From assembly GCA_019914945.1 (NCBI GenBank), contig CM034105.1, positions 9,300,001 through 9,364,000 on the forward strand: DNA of 64,000 bases, written 5' to 3'. The notes beneath the pieces are model-generated. The model was not told the origin of the DNA, made no database searches, and saw only the letters and a list, made by a program, of their open reading frames with translations. The position numbers and the translations under genes are program-made. Positions 34,522 to 45,550 of this stretch are shown one piece after another (position 1 is the first letter of the stretch; every line of letters starts with the position of its first letter). This stretch comes from Typha latifolia (lineage: Eukaryota; Streptophyta; Magnoliopsida; Poales; Typhaceae).

Positions 34522-35137
34522 TGATGGATTCTCGTACCAAAGATAGGCTACGCAACGATTCCTTCAAGATCTAGGTGTATTACAAGAATCAGTCCACGCA
34601 ATCATGGGAAGATATTCGTCAAATATTCTCCAGTAGTCATAAAATTACAAAACTGAGTAAGTTAGATCCGTAACTTCCTAATCTACAAATTTTACATTTA
34701 TGTCCTTCGCAGATTCGAATTAAAACTGGGACAAAAATATAAAAAAACATAGATGATGGTGGTGGTGACGGGTAGAGTGGATGTTAGGGTTTTGGATATG
34801 TATAGAGATAAGGGTGGATTGTGGATGTGATTAAGGGAAGTACACGAAAGGAACAAAGTGGTTGAGATCACAAAGAAGAGGGTGGCTCGACAGTTGAAGA
34901 AGATTAGAAATTAAGGGAAACCTTGCCAACGGTAGAGATGGAAGGATCGTGAAGAGGAAAGAGGGAGAGAGTCTAGAGAGAATATAGGAGGCAAGAAATC
35001 AATAATTCAAAAGCATAAGGAATTTGGTTGCCATCCACATATTTATAGAGGCTAGCCAACAAGTTCTAAAACCATATGTAACCCTAATTCTAGAGGATTC
35101 CCTTCGATTGCGCTTGAACGCACCAAAAGCTCAATTC
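34522..35137 (-). repeat. Gypsy family 2 LTR shared by H1 and H2 (minus)
   Basis: On the minus strand it begins inside the LTR near the GCGTTCAAGCGC motif (35115) and ends CGAGAATCCATCA at 34522. A mutated primer binding site (TGGTATGAAAGC, about 34520-34505) follows, opening element H2. H1 coding sequence joins its 5' side without an LTR start. Confidence 0.75.
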
Positions 35138-37553
35138 AGATAATGAATCACCTACCTATCAAATAAGGCCTCCACTTTGTCACTGCATACATAATTGCCA
35201 TCATAACTGGAATGGGATACCAGTCCTTGATGGTAATAGCCAATTTATTGCCTAATAATCAACACAAAAACACAATATCCCATCCTTTTTTTGCACCAAT
35301 AGCACGGGCAATGAGTATGAGCTATGACTTGATTGAATGAGGCCTTGCTCCAACATCTCAGCTACTATCTTGGAATAATTTCTTTTGCACATGTGGATAT
35401 CGATATGGCCTCACATTCACCAGTGCAGCCCTGAGCACAATCTCTATGCGACGGTCCGCCGTTCTCCTTGGTGGCAACTCATTTGGTTCCTCAAATAGTC
35501 TCGCAAATTTGTCTAATAAATTAGATAACTCGATGATAGTATCTGGACTCATTTGAGGCTCATCTCCTTCTGGTCCTAACCGAAGAAGATAGGCCAAATC
35601 ACTCACAAATGGCAACCCCATCATCAGCTGCATCGCGGGAATTGGCGGAGTACGAACGCTATCAAGCCGCACCTCTTTGTTTCCTTGCTTAAATTTTATT
35701 CACATGCTCTGAAAATCAAAAGTGACGGGTCCCATGCTTTGTAACCATTTAGTGCCAAGGACAATGTCTGCTACTCGCAACGCCAACGGATACAAGTCCA
35801 TAATGATGTCATGTCCTTGCACTCGTATATCGACCCGACGACACAAGCTCTCCGCTTTAAGCTTCGTGCCGTCTCCAATAGCAATGTCAAACCCCATGGT
35901 TGATTCAGCATCCAAGCCCAATCTCCTCACTAATCTCTCATCTAATAAGTTGTGTACTCCCCGAATCGATGAAGATGTGCACATAATACTTTCTAACGAG
36001 TTCGTCTACCCATAACGTCCTTGGCGCGAAAGTACCCGAATATGCATACATCAATATTTCAGCTTGGGTATCTTCCTCCGCACCCTCCTCAATGGCCTCC
36101 TCATGGACCTCCTCTGAACACTATCCATCACCAACAACCTCATCATTCTCATCGAGATCGTCGATGAGCATCACACTCCCGATCGATTTGGAGCACCGAT
36201 GACCGAGGTGAAACGTTCATCGCATCGAAAGCAAAGGCTCTTCGCTCTTCACTCCTCCACCTGGGCAAGTGTGAGATTCGAAGGGGGGTCTTGTGCCTCC
36301 TCTAACATCGAAAGAAGGTTTCAAAGGTGGTCGTGGTCTAGTACTCGTAGCCATTGTTTTTTAACCGGCAAAATTTTCAGTCAGCGTTGTAGGCGCAAAT
36401 CATCCATCACAGTTGCCCAAACTTGTTTTCACTGCCATCTTGAGAGCCTTATGCTTTTACTCCATCCTCACGACCTTCTCAAAGACCTCCTCAAGAGTCG
36501 TAGGACAAAGAGCATGAACATCCGCTTGTATCTTATCCCGTATCCCTGAAATGAATGAGCTCATCAATGTCGGTTCAGGCCAAGGTGGCTGACAACGACT
36601 ATTAACTCTTTCAAATTCAGCTTAGTACTCCAAAACGGTCATCCCTTGAACCATCTTGCTTAATGTGGCAGCAAAATCTTCATACGCCACTGTCCCAAAT
36701 CTGCGTGTAATCCTCCTATAAAAGTCAGCCCAATCGATAAATCCCTAAGCATGAATAACCGATCTTTACCAATACAATATTGTTCCTTGGAGGTGAAAAC
36801 CTTACCATCTGGACTTTTGTGTTCTCCGTTGTTCCTTGACAATCAAAGCATTGCTCCACTTGAAACACCCAATCTGATTCTTGGAATTTTGGAAAGTCTA
36901 AGCATGCAATTCTCCCACAAATAGCATTGTCCAGTTCGCGGAAGATCCTTGATTTAGGTCTGAACCTTTGTGCAGGTTGATCTCCTTTTCTAAATCCTCG
37001 AGCATGTCCATCGCCATCTCCGAAGGGATCAAGCTCATCCTCAAAGTGTCAATTCTCATCATCGACGAAGCGCATTAGTGCCGCTCGCCTCTCGGGTTCC
37101 ACCACGGCCGATCTTGGGTTTTATAACGGAGGTAGGGGATGATGTGTAGGCATAGGTAAAATAGGATCATTGAAACTTACATATCACACCTGAACCTATG
37201 GGGTATCGGTTCGTTGTGCTCCTACCGCTGGTCCTTCTTGAGGCACCGATCGTCATCGAGGAGATGACGAAGCTGATCAGTTCATGACATATTCTTTTAA
37301 AGCATTATGATCATTCTGCATTGCGTCAACTCTATGCAGCAATATTTGGAACATGCCCCTAAGTTCATCCGCCAAGCCCATATTCACACCCATGGGCGTT
37401 GGTTGACTCGATCCTACTTTGGTCGCTCCAAAGAAATTGGCCTCACAATTAGGATTATCATGGGTTGAGTCTTCCCTTATCAGTGTGCTCTTCATTGGTC
37501 TCCTTGTGGACGTAATCTTCCTTGTTTCAACTATTAATGGAGGTCTGAGGTTT
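35138..37553 (-). pseudogene. Gypsy chromovirus H1: gag, protease and fused RT/RNase H stubs
   Basis: Gag begins at ~37535 with ATA in place of ATG, then TSTRRPMKSTLIREDSTHD and DELRGMFQILLHRVDAMQND. The gag core is broken by frameshifts (36842-36400). The protease is at 36010-35700; the DSG triplet is present in one frame, but a one-base shift puts it out of frame with LLDERLVRRLGLD. The RT entry FEEPNELPPRRTADRRIEIV is at 35550-35440. Then KDWYPIPV (35220) jumps directly to the RNase H-like MAIMYAVTKWRPYLIG at 35190-35160, deleting the RT catalytic region. Confidence 0.8.
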
Positions 37554-37571
37554 GCCTTGCTCTGATACTAA

Positions 37572-38363
37572 TGATAGGGCTATGGAACGATTCTTTTAAA
37601 ATATGAATTTATTGTATGAAGCAGTCCGAGCAATTAAGGGAAAGTATTCACCAAATATTCTCTCATAGTCAGAAAATTACAAAACCAAGTGGAATCGATC
37701 ATAACTTTCTGATCTATATTTTTTTATGCCCTTCACAAATTCGAACTAAAACAGGGACAAAATTATGATTTAGTGCTGATGATGGTGGTGGTGACGGGTG
37801 GAGTGGAAGTTAGGGTTATGGATGGTAATGGAGATGAAGGTAGATGGTTGATGTTGTTTAAGTGATAAAGATGAAGGGAAAGAAGTGGTCGAGATCCCAA
37901 AGAAGAGGGAGGACTCGATAGACGAGGGAGATTAGAAGTTATGAGAGACCTTGCCAATGGTAGAGATGGTAGGTTGGTGAATAAGGAGGAGGGAGATTAA
38001 GGTAGAGAAAATAGAAGGAAGATAGGAGGCAAGAAATTAATAATTCAATAGCATAATGATTTTAGCTTCCATCCACACCTTTATAGAAGCTAGCCAACAA
38101 GCCAAGATATAATTATTAACTTTAATTCTAGAAGATTCTGCCGATCACGTTCGAACGCACAAAAAGCATTCTCTATATGTGCGAACACGATATAGGCGTT
38201 TGAACGCACATTTTGCATTCTCTGTTTTTGCGAACCTGATATAGGCATTCATAAGGGTATTTGAATGCAACCCGTTCCACGTTCGAACGCGACCTATAAA
38301 AATTTTATTTTAATGAAAATAAACAACTAATGTAATAAGAAAAAACCCTAACTAAATGTATCA
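37572..38363 (-). repeat. 5' LTR of gypsy element H1 (minus)
   Basis: On the minus strand it starts TGATACATTTAGTTAGG at 38363 and ends AGCCCTATCA at 37572, 792 bp. GTTCGAACGC motifs lie at 38278 and 38148, then TATAAAGGTGTGG near 38095. It is followed by a PBS-like TTAGTATCAGAGCAAGG. Confidence 0.85.
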
Positions 38364-41153
38364 CGAGGTTACATACTTCTTGTATTTGGCGCCCATAGGA
38401 CCTAGAATCATCTCTGACTTAGGTACTTGTCATGATTTGGATTGCTTATTAGCTGACATTTCTGGACTCTTTGAGGCTCCACGAGGGTTGGCACCTGCTA
38501 GGCATGCTGATCACAGGATCGAGATTATGCCAGGGGCTGAACCTACAAATATCGAGCCTAGTTGTAGAGATGTTGGAGTAGGGCATTATTCAACCAAGCC
38601 GGAGTTCCTATTCATCACCAGTTCTGTTGGTGAGAAAGAAGGACAGCAGTTGGCATTTTTGCGTAGATTACAACGCGCTGAATGTTATAATCGTCAAGGA
38701 TAGGTACCCAATACCAGTCATCGAAGACTTGTTGGATGAGCTGACCAGAGCATCATACTTTAGCAAGCTCGACCTTCTTGCAAGGTACCACCAGATTTGA
38801 GTGCATGCTGAGGACGTCCATAAAATGGCGTTCCGAACTCATGACGGGCACTATGAGTTTTGGGTGATACCGTTTGGGTGACGAATGCTCTGGTAACCTT
38901 CCAAGGGCTAATGAACGACATATTCCATTCACTCTTACGACGGTATGTGTTAGTATTCTTCGATGATATTTTAGTATATAGCAAGACTTGGAAGGAGCAC
39001 TTGGATCATCTACAATCCATGTTGGCGCTCTTGAGGGACCATTCCCTCAAAGGTGAAGCAAAGTAAATGCCTATAGGGCGAACAATGAGTGGAGTACTTG
39101 GGGCACATCATTTCAGTCGAGGGAGTCGCGGTTGACCCAAGCAAGGTGGCGTGCATGCTCAGCTAGACACAATCGAGGATGGTACGGGAGCTACATGGTT
39201 TCCTTGGTTTAACAAGCTACTATCGTAGGTTTCTGGCCAACTATGGCAAGATTGTAGCACCATTGATAGCCTTGCTGAAAAAGGATGCCTTCGAATGGAC
39301 TCATGTAGCAACAAAGGCATTCGAGGAGCTGAAGATAACAACGGGGTCTGCATCGGTATTGGCACTACCCAACTTCACCAAGCAATTCATGATTGAGTGC
39401 AACGCATCGAGCGCATGTATAGGAGCTGTCTTGATGCAGATCGGGAGGCCCATTGCTTACTTTAGCGAGGCCTTAATTAGGAGATCACAGTAGTTATCCA
39501 CTTACGAGCAGGAGATGCTCGCTATCTTGCATACTATAACAAGGTGGAGACCCTATTTGATTGAGAGGCAATTTATGATCTAGATATATCAAAGGAGTTT
39601 ACCTTATTTTATAGGGCAGCGGATTCACACGCCCGCATAGCAGAGGTGCTTCACCAAGCTATTAGGGTATGACTATGAGTTGCAATACAAGAAAGGAACG
39701 GAGAGAACAAGGCAACGGATGCACTATCCCGACAACTAAAATCAGCCGAATTGGCGACCCTATCCGTGCCTGTCTTTCCTTTCTTAGATGACATACGAGC
39801 AGCAGTAGCCACTGATTTAGATATCTTGAGAATCTTGCAGGAGAAGGAGGATGACCCCACTAATCATCCTAGGATAGTGAGCCGAGGCGGATTGCTCTTA
39901 GACTATGGGCGCATTCGGATACCTGCGGACGTAGGCCTTTGACAAAGAGTGATGGACCATTTTCATTCCATCCCTGAGGTAGGACATGAGGGACTCCTAC
40001 AGACTCACAAGAGACTACTACAAAGCTGTACGTGGCCTAGAGTATGATAGGAGTTAAGGGCGTTCGTACGTGCTTGCGAGACTAGTCATTGCCCATACCA
40101 GAGAGGATTTGGGAGGACATCTCTATGGACTTTATTGAGGGCTTACCTTTTGTGAGGGGGTACTCGATCATATTCGTGGTGGTAGACAGGTTGAGTAAGT
40201 ATGCTCACTTCTCAGCTCTAGCGCACCCATATTCAGCAAGGATGATCATAGAGGTGTTCATGCATGACAATGCCAGGCTTCATGGCATGCTGCGTTCGAT
40301 TGTGTCCGATCGAGGCCGAGTCTTCATCAGTGACTTTTGGAACGTGTAGTTTGCACTCCAGGGAACTCGATTGTACTTCAATTCAGCCTATTACCCACAA
40401 ATAGATGGCCAAACTAAGGTGGTGAATCGGGGCATCGAGCAGTACATGTAGTGCTTTGTGGGCAAGAGACTGATGATATAGTTCGACTACTTACCATGGG
40501 CGGAGTGGTCCTTAATACTATATTTCACAACACCATCGAGATGACACCATTTGAGGCAGTGTATGGTAGCCCTACACCTATCTTGAGGACATATGACCCC
40601 GAGGCCTCAATAGTGAGGACGGAGACAAAGATGGAGCTAGTAGATCGGGATGTGGTTCTACGGAGGTTACGGGAGCACATGATAATGGCCCAGAACCGCA
40701 TGAAGTAAGTGTATGATCGTCGGCACCGGGAGTTGGAGTTTGAGGTCAAGGACTTTATATTTGTGCTAGCCCAACCATATCGGCAAGTTACCCTATGTCT
40801 TGTACGCAATCCTAAGTTAGCGCATCGGTATTTTGGATCGTTTCGCACATTAGAGTGAGTGGGACATGTTGCGTATAGATTGGAGTTGCCAATGTTCATC
40901 TAGCGTTTCATGTATTACTACTACGAGCGAGAGTAAGGGTGGATCAGGTAGTGAGCACACAGATACCCAATCCTGTGGAGGGGATACATGCATATGAGCC
41001 GGTGCGTGTGTTGGCGAGACGGATGTGTCGTCGAGATTGGGATCTTGGTGGAGTGGTTTGGACGGCATTCCAACGAGGCGACATAGGAGTCTGAGGAGGA
41101 CATCATGTAATGCTTTTTAGACTTCTCACCTTGAGGGGAAGCATGGTGGATTG
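38364..41153 (+). pseudogene. Gypsy chromovirus J: RT, RNase H, integrase, chromodomain
   Basis: Starts in the protease-RT linker (LYLAPIGPR, then LFEAPRGLAPARHADHRIEI). RT has FSKLDL, then the catalytic [20 protein letters not shown] (38940-39000). RNase H includes DAFEWTHVATKAFEELK and ECNASSACIGAVLMQIGRPI. Integrase core is at 40089-40350 with the two Asp in SMDFIEGLP and VSDRGRVFIS. The C-terminal part includes VYDRRHRELEFEV and a frameshifted chromodomain (VRVLARRMCRRDW, ~41010-41100). At least eight stops or frameshifts are seen. The 5' end is cut at the H1 LTR. A polypurine stretch precedes the 3' LTR. Confidence 0.85.
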
Positions 41154-41804
41154 ATACAACTAGAGCTGGATCAAGTTGTATCGGATAAAATAAATTTGTT
41201 TTGGAAGAAAATAAAGCTTTTTATCGGGGGGCGTTCGAACGTCGGGGACCATGTTCGAATGCATTATGCAAACGCCTGCAGGCGTTCACAAATACAAAGA
41301 ACGGGATTTGTGCATTCAAACGGCCTCAAGCTCATTCGAGCGGACGCCTGCACACATTCACAAAGATAGAGAATGAGAAATTTGCATTTGAACGGCCTCA
41401 AGCGCGTTCAAACGCACCACGGCGGGAACACTTTGTTTTAAGGGTTTTATTTCTGTTCTTTGAGTCTAAAGGTAGCCTCTAAGTATTGTGAAGTGCATTC
41501 TAGTTGGGTTATATTATGAAATCATATCTTCTTCTCCTATCTCTCTCTTTATCTCTCTCTCTTCTTCTTCCTTCTTGCCCTATCTTCTTATTGTCCCCTA
41601 ACCTTCATTGGTTAGATCCTTCTCCTCGTCTGTCGCGACCCTACTTCTTCTAGGAGCAACCTCTTCCTTCCCTTCATTCTATTTCCCTCTCAATCGCAGA
41701 TATCCATATCCACATATCATATCCATCCTCCCTTTCCATCACCTTAAAGACCTTTTTTCAATCCAAATAACCAACCCTATACTTCATCGGTCTGGATCAT
41801 AACA
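41154..41804 (+). repeat. 3' LTR of element J
   Basis: TGATACAACTAGAGC to GGATCATAACA, ~651 bp. It starts right after the J polypurine tract and ends where element K reverse transcriptase begins. Several GTTCGAAC/GTTCAAAC motifs lie at 41226-41415. The end is set by comparison with the TAACA terminus of the F LTR. Confidence 0.65.
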
Positions 41805-43332
41805 ATATCACTAAATTCGAGTTCACTCCGAAGACATGCACAAGACCATTTTTCAAACTCATGACGGCTATTATGAGTTTCGAGTCATGCCCTTTGGATT
41901 GACCAATGCTCCGACAACATTTCAAAGCTTAATGAATGACCTATTTAGGCTACTCTTATGTCGGTATGTGTTGGTGTTTTTCGATGATATTTTGATATAT
42001 ATATATAGTAGAAGTTTTAAAGATCATTTGAAATATTTACATGAAGTGCTAAAGCTGCTTGAAGTAAATTCTTTGAAAGTCAAGATGTCTAAATGTTTGT
42101 GGTGTGAGAGAAATGTGGAAGGTGTAGCAGTCGATCAAAGCAAGGTGAAGAGCATGAGCGATTGGCCAATTTCGAGAACTGCCCATGAGCTACCTAGGTT
42201 CCTTGGGTTAACAGGCTACTATTGTAGATTTATTGCTGGATATGGCAAAATTGCAGCACATTCTGAGGAAGGATTCCTTTGTGTGAAGCGACAAAGCGAC
42301 GGCGGCCTTTGAAGAATCAAAATCTGCTATGATTAAAGCCTCAGTTTTGGCATTGTGGAATGTCCAAAGGGAGTTTGTTGTTGAATGTGACACATTTGGA
42401 GTGGGAATAGGTGTTGTCCTAATATAAGGGGGCAGACCTATAGCATTTTTGAGTAAAGCTTTGTCTGACATATCACAACAGCGCTAGAGATGTTAGTGAT
42501 TCTTCACACTGTGATAAAGTGGAGGCCATATTTGGTGGGATGCCACTTCATCATCTGCACTGATCAAAGGAGTTTGTCATATTGATGCACATGCCGGTAC
42601 AACAGCGGTGGGTGACAAAGCTGTTGGGGTATGACTATAAGATGCAATACAAAAGAGGAACGAAAAATTGAGCAGCGGATGCTCTTTTATGCCAACCGAT
42701 TGAAGCTGAATTGGCAACTTTTTCCATGCCTTCTTTTTTCTTCCTCGAGGAGTTAAGGAGTGCAAGTGCTGCTGAACCATGCATAAGAAGGTTATTGTAG
42801 GAGATTAGAGTTGATCCGGAGAACCATCCCAAGTTGGAGGACAGAGACGGGTTATTGCTTGACCGTGGGTACATCCAAGTGCCCACGAATGCGTTGTTGC
42901 GATCCAAACTATTGGAACACTTCCACAACACTCAGGAAGTGGGTCATGAAGGTGTTCTAAGGACTTACAAGAGGCTATCTTATAGCTGCACCTGAGCCAG
43001 AATGAAGAAGGACGTCAAGGCACACGTGAGGGCGTGCGAGACGTGTCAACGAGCAAAGGTAAAGACCTTGAAGCTGGCTGGACTCCTACAACCCTTGCCC
43101 GTACTAGATCGTATTTAGGAGGACATCTCTATGGATTTCATAGAGGGATTACCACTAGTACGTGGATATTCAATTGTCTTTGTGGTGGTGGATAGGTTGA
43201 GTAAATATGCTCATTTCTTAGCCTTGACGCACTCTTTTTCCGCCAAATCGGTTGTCAAATGTTTCATCCAAAATGTCGCCAAACTTCATGGAATGCCTCA
43301 CTCAATTATTTCAGATTGTGATTGTATATATA
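41805..43332 (+). pseudogene. Gypsy chromovirus K: RT to integrase (left half)
   Basis: RT starts at YH-stop-IRVHSEDMHKTIFQ and keeps FRVMPFGLTNAPTTF and the catalytic [14 protein letters not shown] (41965-42000). RNase H (42280-42700) has stops. The integrase zinc region is near 42890-43060 (HFHNTQEVGHEGVLRTYKR). The core has SMDFIEGLPLVRGYSIVFVV at 43128 and ends LHGMPHSIISDCDC at 43325, just after the second catalytic Asp region. There a family 2 LTR array is inserted. The integrase continues at 52609. Confidence 0.85.
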
Positions 43333-44183
43333 TGATACACTTAGTTAGAGTCTTTTCTTATTGCATTAGTTATTTACTTTCATTAAAATAAACTTCTTGT
43401 AAGTCATGTTTGAATGCGATTGGGAGCGCATTCGAACACCTTTGCGAACACCTACATCAGGTTCGTAAAAAGAGAGAATGTGAAATGCATGTTCGAACAT
43501 GGTCGGGCTCGTTCAAATGCTGCGTTTGAATGTCTGTATAAGGTTAACATCCATAGAGAACATCTTTCGTGAGTTCAAACGCGATCGGGCTCATTCGAAC
43601 GTAATCGATGGGAGTCCACTAGAATTAGGGTTAATAATTATTATTTTGGCTTGTTGGCTAGCCTCTATAAAGGTGTGGATGACAGCCAAAATTATATTAC
43701 TATTGGAATATTAGTTTCTTGTCTCTCTATCTTCTCTCTAGTCTCTCTACTCTAATCTTCCTCCTCCCTCTTCACCAACTTACAACCTCAATCGTTGGCA
43801 ATGTCTCTCCTAACTTCTAATCTCCCTCGTCTGTCGTGTCCTCCCTCTTCCTTGGGATCTCAACCACTTATTTCCCTTCTTCTTTATCCCTTTAATAACA
43901 TCAACTATCCACCCTCATCTCCATTCACATCCATAATTGTAACATCTACTCCACCCGTCACCACCAACATCATCTGCAATAAATCATATTTTTATCCTAG
44001 TTTTAGTCTGAATCTATGAAGGGTAAATACAAAAAGCGTATATCATGAAGTTATGGATACATCCCACTTGGTTTCGTAATTTTTTAATTACAAAAGAATA
44101 TTTTGTGAATATTTTCCTTCAGATGCATGGACTACTTCCTATAATAAATCCAAATCTTAAAAGAATCGTTCTGTAACCTATCA
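43333..44183 (+). repeat. Gypsy family 2 LTR, first of the array in K
   Basis: TGATACACTTAG to AACCTATCA, 851 bp. GTTCGAAC-type motifs lie at 43410-43610 and TATAAAG at 43666. It is preceded by ATATA, which matches ATTTA after the last LTR of the array at four of five bases. Confidence 0.85.
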
Positions 44184-44184
44184 T

Positions 44185-44573
44185 TACTATTAGAGCCAGA
44201 CGAACCTCAAACCTCCATTAATGGTGGAAACAAGGAAGACGGCATCAACAAGGAGATCAATGGAGAACACACCAATAAGGGAAGACTCAATCCACAATAA
44301 CCTTAACCATGAGGCCAATTCCTTTGGAGCGACCATGGTAGGACCGAGTCAACCAACGTCCATGGGTGTGAACATAGGCTTGGTGGATGAACTTAGGGGC
44401 ATGTTCTAAATATTATTGCACAGGGTTGATGCAATGCAGAATAATCATAATAATTTAAACGAATATGTCATGAACCGATAGCGTCATCTCCTTGATGAAA
44501 ATCAATGCCTTACGAAGGACTAGTAGTGGGAGGACCACATCGAACTGATACCCTAGAGGTCCACGTGCGACAT
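44185..44573 (+). pseudogene. Mutated primer binding site and gag N-terminal stub
   Basis: A PBS-like TACTATTAGAGCC is followed by ATG at 44221 and MVETRKTASTRRSMENTPIR, then SQPTSMGVNIGLVDELRGMF. A TAA stop follows where H1 and H2 have CAA. The segment ends at GTGCGACATG, equivalent to gag codon ~115, and joins the next LTR. Confidence 0.8.
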
Positions 44574-45492
44574 GTTAGTATTTTTTCTTATTGCATTAGG
44601 TATTTATTTTTATTAAAATAAAAATTCATGTAGGTCACGTTCAAACACAGGTGGAGTCGCGTTCGAACGCTTATGAACCCTTGTGGACACCTTGTGAACG
44701 CTTGTGAACGCGTTTGTGAACGCTTGTGAACGCCTTGTGAACGCGTGTGTGAACGTTTGTGAATGCTTGTGAACGCCTGTGAACGCCTTGTGAACGCGTT
44801 TGTGAACGCATGCATTTGAACGACTTGTGAACGCTTGTGTCGCGTTCGTAAATCCAGAGAAGGGGTTTTTTGAGTGCGTTCGAACGCGATCAGGCGTGTT
44901 CAAACGCGATCGACGAGAATCCTCTAGAATTAGGATTTTATATTGTTTTAGGACTTATTGGCTAGCCTCTATAAATATGTGGATAGCAACCAACTTTATG
45001 GAATTGGATTCTTAATTTCTTGCCTCCTATCTTCTCGATAGACTCCTCCCTCCTCCCTCTTCACCATCCTTCCACCTCTACCATTGGCAAGGTTTCTCCT
45101 CGCTTCTAATCTCCTTCGTCTATCGAATCACCCCTCTTCTTTGGGATCTCCACCACTTCGTTTCCTTCATTTACTTCCCTTAATCACTTCTACAATCTAC
45201 CCTCATCTCCACACCCATCCATAACCCTAACATCCACTCCACCCGTCACCACCACCATCACCCAAGTTTTTTCATATTTTCGTCCCTGCTACAGTTCGAA
45301 TCTATAAAGGACATAAATATAAAAGTTGTAGATTAAGAAGTTACGAATCCAACCCAATTTGTCTCATAATTTTCTGACTATCAGAGAATATCTGACGAAT
45401 AGTTTTCCTCAATTGTGTGGACTAATTTATGTAATAAATTTAGATCTTGAAGGAATCTTAGCGTAGCCTATCTTTGGTTCCAGATCTTATCA
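44574..45492 (+). repeat. 5' LTR of gypsy element M
   Basis: Lacks the first ~10 bases (TGATACAC); begins TTAGTATTTTTTC and ends GATCTTATCA. Exact GCGTTCGAACGC palindromes lie at 44659 and 44876, bracketing a GTGAACGC minisatellite. A TATA box TATAAATA is at 44970. At 919 bp it is longer than the 3' LTR (864 bp), mainly because of the minisatellite. Confidence 0.85.
44685..44850 (+). repeat. GTGAACGC(YTT) minisatellite in LTR
   Basis: About 14 units of GTGAACGC separated by 1-4 bases (CTT, TTT, GTTT, CT). A shorter version with ~6 units is at 50497-50570 in the partner LTR. Confidence 0.85.
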
Positions 45493-45495
45493 AAT

Positions 45496-45527
45496 TGGTA
45501 TCAGAGCCTAACAATTGGTATTAGAGC
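45496..45527 (+). other. Primer binding site of element M, duplicated
   Basis: TGGTATCAGAGC at 45496-45507. A second diverged copy TGGTATTAGAGC follows at ~45516-45527, separated by CTAACAAT. Confidence 0.8.
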
Positions 45528-45550
45528 AGGCAAATCTTAGACCTCCATTA

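Noticed and set aside
18608..41153. F (LTR-gag-PR) and J (RT-IN-LTR) as two halves of one element split by everything between
   Set aside because: Coding order fits, but about 25-30 residues are missing at the join, no target duplication matches (GATAT versus CGAGG), the insert has LTRs of opposite orientation at its two ends, and the F and J LTRs differ.
44685..44850. CRISPR-like array
   Set aside because: Units and spacers are too short (8-bp unit, 1-4 bp spacers), it sits inside an LTR of a plant genome, and no cas genes are present; it is a minisatellite.
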